Assembly (NCBI GenBank): GCA_951802195.1
Contig: OX637626.1
Coordinates: 682,001 to 746,000 of the forward strand
DNA length: 64,000 nucleotides
Direction of reading: 5' to 3'
From: Tausonia pullulans
Taxonomy: Eukaryota; Basidiomycota; Tremellomycetes; Cystofilobasidiales; Mrakiaceae
Positions within the stretch are counted from its first letter, which is position 1. Each line of letters opens with the position of its first letter. Below are positions 11,360 to 21,930 of this stretch, piece after piece. The notes under the pieces were generated by a model. That model had not been told where the DNA came from. It searched no databases and saw only the letters and a list, made by a program, of their open reading frames with translations. A program made the translations under genes and the position numbers.

Positions 11360-14300
11360 CTACCTCTTCCAGCTCGGAGTACCCGTCGAGCCACTGCCGC
11401 CCGCCCCGGCACGTTTCCACGCGGGGACGGCAGGCGAGGTGCTGCCGTTGGCGCCTGCGCTGGCGCCGCCGTTCGGAGACGGTCCACCCGGGGAGCGGGG
11501 CGAGAAGGATGGGGACGCAGGCGAATACGAGGGACTCGCGGGCGAGAAGGACGGCGACGCCGGGGAGTAGGATGGCGACGCCGGGGAGAACGACGGGCTT
11601 GCAGGGGAGTAGGTTGGGCTCGCCGGACTGTGCCGCATTCCGGCCACTCCGGGCGAGACGGGGGAGAATCTCGGACTCGCGGGCGAGTAGCGTGGCGAGG
11701 CCGGCGAGAAAGAAGGCGAGGCCGGCGAATAGTTTGGCGAAGCTGGCGAGAAGGACGGGGAGGCGGGAGAGAAGGAAGGCGAAGAAGGGGAGAAGGACGG
11801 GGAGGAGGGCGAGAAAGAGGGGGAAGAGGGAGAGAACGAGGGCGAGGAGGGAGAGAACGAAGGGGACGAGGGCGAGTAGTGCATCGGTGAGGTTGCGTTG
11901 CCACCCCTGCCCGTGAAGGGCGAGGCCGCGAACGGTGAAGCACCGACGTAGGGCGAGGTCGCTGAGTGGAACGGCGAGCGCGACATGAAGGGGGACGTCG
12001 GGCTGTACGATGGCGACGAGGGCGAGTAACCCGTCGCAGGCGACATGCCTCCAGCACCAATAGGGCTTTGGCCGTACGAGAGGAAGTCCGAGGGACCAGA
12101 GCTCTGGTCGAAGCCAGCCGCGTTCATGGGTGAGAACGCGGCGGTGTCGAGCTCGCTGTACATCTGCAGAAAGAGTGACGTAAGAGCAATCAGTGTGCTG
12201 AGAAGGCATAAAGCGAGAGCAAGTGACTCACAGCCGGCGAGAACGAGCCCATGTCGTATGGAGTCATGCCTCCGTCACCTGCGGGCGTCATGCCACCCGA
12301 GAGCGCCTTCGACGCCATCATCGCCGCGAACGGCAGCCGGTGGTCGACGATGACCTCCTTGAGCATCTCGACGTCGAGCGAGATGTCGAAAGCGCCCGTG
12401 CCCATGTGGGCGACCTGACCGAGGAGGACATTCTCGGCGACACCCTTACAGTCATCGACGTCGCCAATGGCGGCGGCCTCCATGAGAATCTCGACCGTCT
12501 CCTCGAACGAGCACCGCGAGAGAGCGCCGGCGTCAGTGCGGTTGATACCATGGCGAGTGATGGACATAAGTTTGCCGCGCTGGGTCATGAGGTCGCAAAG
12601 GAGCGAGAGATGGCGGTAGTTGACGTAAGAACCTCCGAACGAGATGACCATGTGCAGCTCCGAGTAGAGCGAGGCCCGGCCGGCTTCAACACCGAGCGTC
12701 TCGTAAATCTCGACGCAGTTATTCGAATACGTTCGGGCGGCATCAACGCCGTCGACCGCAAGGACGCGCTTGAAGTTGGAGCCGTCAGTCTCCAGGTAGA
12801 CCTCTGAGACCTTTTCCCATTGGCCGCGCTCCGAGACCTCCTGGAGCTTATCGTCCTTTTGAGAGAGGAAGACACGCTGGATGCCCTCAATGCCGCGGAG
12901 GTCGATCTTGTCGAGCAGCTCAACTTCAAGCTTCTGGAGGAAGACGTCTTCGTTCGCCTGAACGTCCGGGTCTTCCTTATCCGCCTCTTCGGCGATCGTT
13001 CGGCAGCGAATGATGAGCTTCTCGCCGTTCTGGTCCGAATAAATGACGTGAAGGTCGTCCGAGAACTTCTCCTGAATCTTGGCCGCGACGTAGTCGATCT
13101 CAAGCGCCTTGTCGAGCAGCTTGGCACGGTCGAGCTCGAGACGGAGCACCCAGGGAGACATTCGGTCGTACTTATCCTCGACCCCAGCGTCTGGCATGGC
13201 GAAGTAGCCGTCGACGAACTCCTTGTCCTCCTCGATGATCGTCGACGCCGGGTCCGGGTCGAAGATGATCTCGACTGCGGCAGTGACCGTCCGAAGCGTC
13301 GCGTGCTCGAGCTCACGCTGAACCTCCTTGGCCGAAAGCATCGAACCGCGCATCTCCGGAGTAAGGAAGACTTGGAGCGATGGCGTCTTGATATTAACGG
13401 CGACGTTCATGACCTCTTTCAGACGCGGGACACCAAGTGTGACGTTTTTGGACGAGACTCCAGCGTAATGGAACGTGTTGAGCGTCATCTGCGTCGCGGG
13501 CTCTCCGATCGATTGGGCGGCGAGGACACCACACATTTCGCCGGCGTTGACGAGCGCCTGGTTGAACCTAGTCTCGATCTCTCCGAGGACCCAGTCGAAC
13601 GTCTCTCGGTTGAGATGGTGCTCGACAAGGACGACGCGCGTGGCGAGGTTGGACCGAAGGAGGATCCGGAAGAGAAGCGTCGCGTTGGCTTGAGCCTCCT
13701 GCGCGAGCTCATCCTCGCCCCGAACGACGATAAGCCGCTCCCAGAGTTCCTGAACCTGTTCCATAATGTACTTAGGCTCGAGGTCGCTCGGCTTGCGGCC
13801 GTCAACATTGAAGAGTTGCTGGCCGTTCTGGATGATACGCGAGATGTTGACCGGGAGCGGGAGCGACGAGACGTTGTCTTTCATGATGAACGTCCGGAGC
13901 AGCCGGCGGTCCTCGAGTAGCCGAGACCATTCCTCGTCGAGATACTCCTGGACCTCGGCCGAGTGGGCATCGATGCCGACCTGGAGAACGCCTGGAGGGA
14001 AGGTCATGCGCGGATCGAGGACGTCTACGCGGTACTTGTCCTCGAACGCTTGGTCGTCAAGCCGGTTTCCGTGGAGTGTCTGGTTCTCCATGAAGGCGGC
14101 ATCCATCCCATCTTCTCCATAGACGAACTGGAGGATGTCCTGGCTCGCGTTGCGGACGGTGCCGTCGTAGCAGACCTTGACGTCCTCGAGCGCCTTGACG
14201 AGTCGACGCTGGATGTATCCGGTCTCAGCCGTCTTGATAGCCGTATCGATGAGACCCTCGCGACCTCCCATTGCGTGAAAGAAGAACTCGGACGGGGTAA

Positions 14301-17300
14301 GACCACGGAGGTACGAGTTCTCGACAAAGCCGCGCGATTCGGTTCCGTAATCGTCCTTAGAGAAGTGCGGGAGCGTCCGATGGCGGAAGCCGAACGGAAT
14401 GCGCTTGCCCTCAACGATCTGCTGCCCGACAACTCCGGACATTTGTGAGATGTTGATGAAGGATCCCTTGGAACCTGAAACGACCATCTGCTTGACGTTG
14501 TTGTCGTCCTTGAGGTTCTTTTGACCGGCCTTTCCGGCAAAGTCACGCGCCTCGTTGAGCAACTTGGTCGCCTCTCCCTCGAACGTCTCGCGGATCGTCA
14601 TTCCGGGCTGCCGCTTGATCGCATCTTGCTCTCCGTCCTTAATGAGCTTGAGGACACCGTCTTTGGCCTCCTTGAGACGGTTTGAGATCGAGTCCATCGT
14701 AGCCTTGTCAGCGATGGTGTCTCCGATGCCGACCGAGAAGCCGTTGTGGAATAGCCAGTAGTTGATGATGAGCTAGGCAGAGAAGCGGACGAGAAGATCA
14801 GCAAAGAGAAAACGAGAGTATCCAAAGTCAAAGGCCACCCAATTCACCTGACATGTGCTGATCCAGTCACGAGCGGCTTCAGGTCCCTTCTCGCGGAAGA
14901 TAACGTCGATGAATCCATTGGCCGAGGCACCGGCCATCTTCTTAACGATGATGCCGCAGAGAAGCTCTCCATTTTCAACGATGACCTCTTCGTCGGTGAT
15001 GTGATTCGGGGACGGGTTGTCGGCCCGCTTGGCGATGTTGATACCCTTGGGGATCGTCATCGAGAGGATCTGCTTTCCTGACCAGAGAGGCTTGGGCTTG
15101 AGGAGCGCAGGGGTTGGGATCGAGCCGTCCCAACCAGGGAGCCAGAGGAGAATGTTCTGAACCTGGGCCCACTCGAGGAACGTGTCGCGGAGGGTGAACT
15201 TGCGGATGCCAAGAAGCGTATCCTGGACAATGCCCATGACGGGCTTGTTGGCCTGCGGCGAGATAATCTAATTGGAGGCGGGGAGGAGAAGGGAGGTGAG
15301 CGAAAGCGTGAGAACATAGAGGAGGCGAAAGGAATGAATCACCTGCCGCGGGACCCAAGCGATCTGGCTAAGCTCGGCGCGAGTCTCCTCGCTCTGAGGG
15401 ACACTGTTCACACGCGCACAAAAGCAGAGTGAAGGAGTAAAGAACGTTTCGTTCAATGCTTATCTCAAGAATGAGGGCTTAGAGAACGGGTTGAAGCCTT
15501 ACTGCAAGTTCATCTCGTCACCATCGAAGTCAGCGTTGTACGGCGAGGTAACCTAAGAGAGAAAGAGGGAGAAGTGGGGGAGTGAGTATGGGGTGCGCGG
15601 GGGATGGGGTGCGCGGGGGACAAGGAGCCCGAGGACTCACAGAGAGGTTGAGACGGAAGGTCGAGTATGGCATGACCTTGACGCGGTGGCACATCATCGA
15701 CATCTTATGCAGTGAGGGCTGACGGTTGAAGAGAATGAAGCTGGAGGGGCAAAGATGTCTGTCAGCACAAGCTCACAGCAGAAACATCGAGAGCAACACC
15801 CTCCACTTACTCTCCGGTCTGCAGGTGCCGTTCAACAATCCAGCCAAACTGAAGGGAGCACGCATTGTTTTTGTTGTACCGGAGATCGATTCGGTCGTTG
15901 TTGTCGCCATTGTTGCGAAGGACATAGCGAGCGCCCGGGTGCTCGCCTGGACCATTGTTGACGAGCTCCTGCAGCCGCGTAATATTGTACGGCGTGACTG
16001 GCGGAAGAAACAGGTCAGACCTCGTTGACTCGCTCATTTTGTCCAGGGAGAACAGTGAACGCACCTCGCTCTGGGTAGGTCAGCGTCATGGCGATGCTCT
16101 TGGGAACTCCGACTTGGTCGAGCTGAAGATTGGGGTCTCCCGTGATGACAGTACGGGCAGAGAAGTCTACACGCTTGCCCATGAGGTTACCGCGGAGCCG
16201 ACCCTCCTTGCCCTTGAGTCGGGCGCGAATAGCCTTGACCGGGCGGCCAGACTTCTGGAGTGCCTGAGGAATACCGGCGATGTCGTTGTCCATGTAGGTC
16301 GCGACGTGGTACTTAGAGAGGGAGAGCAGATACCGTAAGTGGAGATGGTCAAGGGCCGCCAGCAAGTTAAAGTCTTTTCTCTCACCTGAAGCAGCTGTTC
16401 AAACTCGGAAACGAGATGCGGCGGGGCACCCTCGCTCTCCATACGTCGAACGTTACCGCTGGCCTTGAGGATCTCGGCCAACTTGTATGTCAAGTCATCC
16501 TCAGACCGCATCGCGCCTCCGTCAACCGAGATTGAGGGCCGGACCGGAGGTGGCGGGACCGGAAGGACGGTGAGGATCATCCAATCTGGCCGAGCAAACT
16601 CTTGAGAGAGACCCATGACGCGAAGGTCGTCCGGCGAGATCTTCTTGAGCAGGATGTGTGCCTCGGTCGCCGAGAACGGCCTCTTCTCCGGCGGGGCGTC
16701 TTTGGCGTCGTCCTGGGGACAAAGTGTCGTGAGATCAGCTGTCAACCTGACACACGCGCAAACCCGCCAGAGACGCGCGCGCGTGTCGAGTTGGGTCAGG
16801 ACGTACGTCTTCCTCCCCCTTGCCTTTCTTGTACACAAGGAAGAGTTTGAGCCCCTCCTTCCGGATCACCGGCTGATTGTGGCCGCATCCGCCATGACCT
16901 TCCTCAAGGTCGACGACGGGTGCGCCCTCCTCGGGCTGGACGGGGTCGGCTTCACAGACAGTCTTGGACTTTGCCTTGTCCCAAATGTACTTAAGACGGT
17001 CCTTGGCGGGGATAAGCTTGACAAGCTTCCGGATCGCCGGATCGCGCTGAGGAGAGGGAAGGAGGATGAGGTCAGTCGGCATGTGGGAGCGATCTAGAAG
17101 GGGGTGAAGGAAGGGAGGGACTCGATGACGAACCTCGTCGACCTTAAGCTTTCCACAGGTCACGCAGATGCACTCTAGGATCTTCTTGACTTTGATCATG
17201 AATCCTGGAAGGAGAGGAACAGAACAGCGTGAGAAGGACAAGGGCGAGAGAAGGGTCAATCATCAGCCAGGGAGCGTTCTTCCGCGAGCAACGGTCGTGT

Positions 17301-17956
17301 TCGTCGAACGCGACCTTCCCTTCTCTTCCTCCTCCGCCCCCTCCCCTTCGCGTAAGAATCCAAGCCAGTTTCCTCCTTTCGAGGTCAACGAGGTTGCATC
17401 CAGGGCTGGATAGCTCAAAACCGCTTGTAGCCCAAGAGAGAAGAGAAGGAAAGGGAGAGAAAAGAGGAGGGCGAGAGAAGCAGCACAAGACCAGTCTCGC
17501 CTCTTTGGTCTTCGCCTCTCCTCCCAATCACTCGCCCTTGCATTCCACCCTCGCCTCCCACGCGCCCGCCTCTCCACGCCAGTATCAACGACTCACCAAT
17601 GTGGAAAACCGGCTTGGCCAGATCAATGTGTCCAAAGTGACCAGGACAGTTCTGCATGTCCTCGCCGCATGTCTCGCACTTGAAGTTGCGATCGATGGTC
17701 CCCATCTTGGGGTCCATCAGCCCGCCCTTGCGGGCGCGCCCCGTGATCTCGTCGATGACCTCTGGGAACTCGATGAGAGCGACCGAGTAGGCTTTCTACT
17801 CGTTGAGCTGCGTCAACAACAAGACGTCGAGGTGCAACGACGAGGAGTGGGGGAGGCGACACGAACGATCTCTTCGGGGGAGAGGATCCCGAACTGGATC
17901 TCGCGGATCTGACGCGTGGGCGCCTCCGAGTGGGAGAGTCCAGGCGGGAGAGGCAT
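11360..17956 (-). CDS. RPB1: RNA polymerase II largest subunit RPB1
   Basis: Thirteen exons (17867-17956, 17597-17795, 17134-17204, 16807-17046, 16386-16712, 16065-16311, 15811-15997, 15641-15740, 15503-15552, 15343-15403, 14848-15267, 12232-14772, 11360-12163) join in frame to 1778 residues. RPB1 forms the catalytic core that makes mRNA. Seen in order: [14 protein letters not shown]; the zinc-binding [27 protein letters not shown]; the Mg-binding [10 protein letters not shown], which sits inside a 50-base exon (15503-15552); and the bridge/trigger region [21 protein letters not shown]. The heptad-repeat tail is in the last exon. The intron 17205-17596 is 392 bases, much longer than the others. 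The gene starts divergently from VPS27. The start ATG at 17956 leaves only a short leader peptide before the conserved QFGILSPEE block, as expected. The tail repeats are unusual (see repeat entry and findings). Confidence 0.97.
11465..11878 (-). repeat. RPB1 C-terminal heptad array (two main blocks, degenerate)
   Basis: This holds 18 of the roughly 20 tandem 21-base units encoding the RPB1 tail: 12 contiguous heptads, a short break ([12 protein letters not shown]), then 6 more. Two further units lie near 11987-12028. The common units are [14 protein letters not shown] and YSPASPS. Ser2, Pro3, Ser5 and Pro6 are kept in every unit. Residue 1 is Phe in 12 units and Tyr in 8. Residue 4 is Thr in a single unit (YSPTSPF); the rest have Ser, Ala, Val or Arg. 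No unit is exactly YSPTSPS. Confidence 0.95.
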
Positions 17957-18573
17957 GCTTGATGACTAGGCGAAGGCGGAGAGGGCGTGCTGAGGGAGGA
18001 GAAGGAAGAACGTGTGGTGGAGGCGAGGTTGGGTCGAGCCACGGTTTCGAGTCGGTGGGCGGCGAGCGGGCAGGTGCTTGCGAGCTACGCGAGGAGAGAG
18101 AGGAGGAGAGAAGATATAAAGGTGCTTTTTTGATGTTTCCTGAACGAGAAAAGGGAGAAGAAGAACGCGACGGGACGAGACGAGGGGTGCTGTTTTGCGT
18201 CGACGAGTCTGACCGGACGCGAAGAGGCTGGAAGGGGAGCTAGGCTGGGTGGCTAGCGTGGAGCGGACACTGAAGCCGTCCCTGTCGCTGTGGGGGTGAG
18301 GATGAGTGCCTGTTGACGAGCAGGCGATGCGGGCGGCGGGCTCGTAGGGGAGGCAGGCCGGGGCGGGTTGGTGGTCGAGGGGTCGCTCGAGGGAAGCGAG
18401 CAGGCGAGGGAGAGAGTGCTGGGTGAGCGAGGCCAGTGGGCGGGGACGCTGTTCCCACGGTCAACACCTCACTGTCGCCACGCCTCGGCCCTCCGCGCAC
18501 GCGTCCATCCACTCGCTGACTCTCTCCATCTCCCATCAGCTTCCCCGCCCACCACTCCTACACAGCACGCAGC
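17957..18573. promoter_or_regulatory. divergent promoter between RPB1 and VPS27
   Basis: 617 bases separate the start codons of RPB1 (leftward) and VPS27 (rightward). A TATAAA lies at 18115-18120, read rightward, about 450 bases before the VPS27 ATG; it could equally be chance. The last 150 bases before VPS27 are C/T-rich. No convincing reading frame is present. Confidence 0.45.
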
Positions 18574-21500
18574 ATGGCAAGCTGGATCTGGAGCGCAAGC
18601 CCCTTTGACCTCCTCGTCGGTTAGTCCTCGCGGCTGGCGACCTCGACCCGGCTCAACCTACCTCCCTACCGCCTACATGCACCGCACCTCCCTCGTGTCG
18701 CTTGCTTGCTGACCCAATCGACCCACCACACCACATCCTTCCTTTTCACACAGACAAGGCCACGTCTCCACTTCTTCCCATCGGCACCCAAGACATCCCG
18801 ACATCCCTCGAGATCGCCGATGAGATTCGGGCGAAGGTCGTTCAGCCGAAGGTCGCTGTCGCCAGCCTTAAACGCAAGGTCGGCGACAAGAACCCGAACG
18901 TTCAGAAGCTGGCTCTCGGAGTGAGTCTTGCGGTCATATGCTTCTTGGAGCTCCTCCATTCGACAGCGACTTCGGGTCGCACACTCTCTCTTTCAAGAGA
19001 TCGTGCGCCGCCCACCGCTCGAGGGCGGGCAGGCATAGCTCTCACGAGCTTTCCGCTATCGTCGCCTGTCTGGCTGCGGAGAGTCACACGATTCCGTGTC
19101 TACCGAGCTGTCCGGTGTTATATAGAGCATGGAGCCCGGCCAGCCGACGCAGTCATCTCTCGCCAGTCTCGCTTGGACAGCCATCTATCGCAGCTTCCCC
19201 GCGTGCGAAGACGGTCGGCGATCTCTCTCGGACCCCTCGGTCCGGTTAAGGTGGCCTCTCCACATCGTTCCATGTGATGGACAGCTTCGCTGCCTTTTCC
19301 TCTCACTCACGAGGGAAGCTGGACTTTGTTTGCTGCTCCCTTTGGACCCTCATCTCTAGACAGATTGGCCTGCGTCGATGAATCCACGCGTGCTCGCCAG
19401 CTGACCCGTGTCCCACGCGTTCCCGTCCACCAGCTCATCGACTGCTGCATTAAGAACGGCGGCGACCACTTCCTCGTCGAGATATCTGGCCGGGACTTTG
19501 TCGACAATCTTGTCTCGGTCCTGAAGCTCCAGGTGCGTCGCCTGGCTCACGGGTTCGATGCGACGAAACAGCGCTCAATCGCCCCCTTCCCTATCACCTC
19601 CAGTCCACCAACCCTGAGGTCCGCCAGATGGGTCTCGATCTCTTCCAGCAGTGGGCTATCGCCTTCCGGTCCAAGCCCGAGCTGTCCTACCTCCCCACTG
19701 TCTACTCATCCCTGAAGCTCGAAGGCGAGCCTTAGCCCGTCTGGATCTCATGCGAATGTACTCCAGTTCCTGACCCATCCCTCCTGTTACTTCAGGCCTC
19801 CCCTTCCCTCCTCCTCCCGCGACTCCTATCTCTTCCGCCCTCCTCATGACCTCGACCGCTCCCGAATGGACTGACTCGGAGGTCTGTCTCCGGTGTCGAA
19901 CCGCCTTCACATTCACGAACCGCAAGCACCACTGCCGCAACTGCGGCAAGGTCTTTGATCAGGCGTGCTCGAGCCATTCAATGGCGCTGCCGCACTTCGG
20001 AATAGCCGAGGAGGTTCGGGTCTGCGATGGTTGCTGGGGGAAGGGAAAGGCTGGGTCGCTTACAAAGACGTGGGTATTGAGTATTTTCTTGTCGCCCTCT
20101 GGTTAAGAGGAGCAGTTCAACTGACTTACGTGTCCTCAGTGCCGCTGCTCTCCACTCTGCACCGGCACCCAAACTCCCCTCCAAGTCGAACCGATACGAC
20201 TCGGACCTCGAGCGCGCCATCGCTCTCTCGCTCGCCGAGTCGCAGGTGTCCTCCGGCCACAGCCGACCAGGCTTCGTGCCTGCGACGTCGAGCGAGCCTC
20301 CGATTCGCGGTGGCCGGAAGGAGGAGGGTGTCGATGGTGGGGCGGACGACGACGAAGACCTGAGGGCCGCGATCGAGGCGAGCCTGAGGGAGATGAGGGA
20401 CGCGCCGAGTGCTCCGGCCGCAGGCGGGGCTGAAGAGGACGTGGTGAGTTCGCACTCTCACCCTCACTTTTACCGACGCCTGCTGACACTTTCCCTCAGT
20501 ACATCAACCCGAAGGAGCTCAACCCGAGGGAGACGGATGCGATCCTCACCTTCTCCCAGACGGTCGAGCAGGCCGCGCGAAACGGCGAGCCCGACTTCCG
20601 ACGGTACCCAAACGCGCATGAGCTCTATGCAAACGCCTATGGCCTCCGAGGCAAAGTTGGCGAGGGCCTACACGACTCGTTCCGGAAAGAGCGTAGGTCG
20701 CCACCTTCATCTTGCCCAATGGGGTGACGCTGTGACGCTCTGTTGCTAATGACGCCCCTCCCAGAGATCCTCCGTGACATGCAGTCAAAACTTTCCAATG
20801 CCGTCAAGCTATATGACCAGCTCCTGACGGACCAAGCTGCTCATGCCGACCGCCAACGCCAGATCTACGAACAGCAGCGCCAGCAGTACCAGCCATCGTC
20901 TTACGGCGCTCCTTCTGCTCCTTGGGGTTACCCTCAGCAGCCTCTTCAGCCGGGGTACGCCGTCCCCTATGGCGCCGCCCCTCCTGCTCAGGCCTGGGGA
21001 CCTCCCCCTTCACATCACCAACAACCTCCGCATATCGCCAACGCCGACCCTACCGCTCTGAACGGCACCTCCCCTTCTTCCCCTTACCCTCAACAGCCTA
21101 TCTCCTCAATGTACCCTCAGCTCCCAACCTCTTCAGACCCGCACGCCCACGCGCCGCCTCAGCAGCAGCAAGCTTGGGCTCCCCCGCCTCAACAACAGTT
21201 CCAGGAGCAGCCGCAATGGGTCTGGGACGCTGTTCAGAACCAGTGGGTTCCTGCTCCAACTGCGGCAACGGCACCATACCACCAGCCTCAGCACCAGCCT
21301 CAGCATCAGCCTCAACACCAGCCTCAGCAACAGTCTCAGCAGCAGCCTCAGCAGCAGCAACAGCAACAACAAGCGGCGAGCGCGCCTCCGGAGCAGCAGC
21401 TGGGTGAAATCACGGCGCCTCAGGCTACTCCGTCGTTGGAGCAGTCTCCTCAACAACAGCAGGCGGCCTCTGCCCCTTCGGAACCGCCTTTGGCCTCGCC

Positions 21501-21777
21501 AACGAGAACCTCCTCTCTCAATCCTAGCGCGCCATCGTGGACTCCTCCGATAGTGGCGCCCGCGGATCCTCAGCCGCAGCAGTCTCAATTCCAGCACCCC
21601 TATCCTCAGCACCAGCAGCATCCAGCCTACTCCCACCAGCAAGTCCAGCCGAGCTTCCCTGCTGTCCCAACCGCGGCCGTCTTCCCGAGCGTGCCTAGCG
21701 AGCCGTTCAATCATGCTCCGGTGCTGGAGACGGTGAAGAAAGAGGAACCGGAGGAGGCACTCTTGATCTCGCTCTGA
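18574..21777 (+). CDS. VPS27: ESCRT-0 subunit VPS27/HRS (VHS, FYVE, UIM)
   Basis: Exons 18574-18619, 18754-18920, 19434-19532, 19604-19724, 19796-20069, 20140-20443, 20500-20692 and 20765-21777 join to 738 residues. VPS27 binds ubiquitinated cargo and PtdIns3P on endosomes and recruits ESCRT-I. The VHS domain is at about 5-145 ([32 protein letters not shown]). The FYVE finger at about 165-225 has CLRCRTAF, the PtdIns3P-binding RKHHCRNCG and CDGCW. UIMs are at about 256-270 ([12 protein letters not shown]) and 308-322 ([12 protein letters not shown]). Then comes a helical region ([17 protein letters not shown]) and a long Pro/Gln-rich tail. Two PSAP motifs ([18 protein letters not shown]) fit ESCRT-I binding, and the terminal LLISL resembles a clathrin box. 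Intron 18921-19433 is 513 bases, and intron 19725-19795 begins with GC instead of GT. Confidence 0.95.
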
Positions 21778-21930
21778 CTTTGATCTTTCACTTTGGTGTT
21801 CGTTGTTCGTTCTGTTTTTTGTATGTGGGGATCGATGGTGGTGCATAAGTTGAAGGCCTTTTTTAAAGATATATTGAGGAATGAGGAAGAATAACAAATG
21901 GACAGAAGTCATTGATCGTCGCCCTTCCCG

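Noticed and set aside
11509-11916. Tandem 21-base repeats on the plus strand that look at first like a minisatellite or CRISPR-like array
   Set aside because: They are the RPB1 tail heptads read on the other strand; units are contiguous without spacers.
12820-13920. 366-residue plus-strand open frame
   Set aside because: Lies entirely antisense to the large RPB1 exon; it arises from the high GC content and codon bias of that exon and has no family motif.
21133-21912. 259-residue Arg/Leu-rich minus-strand frame
   Set aside because: Antisense of the CAG/Gln-rich tail of VPS27; composition explains it.
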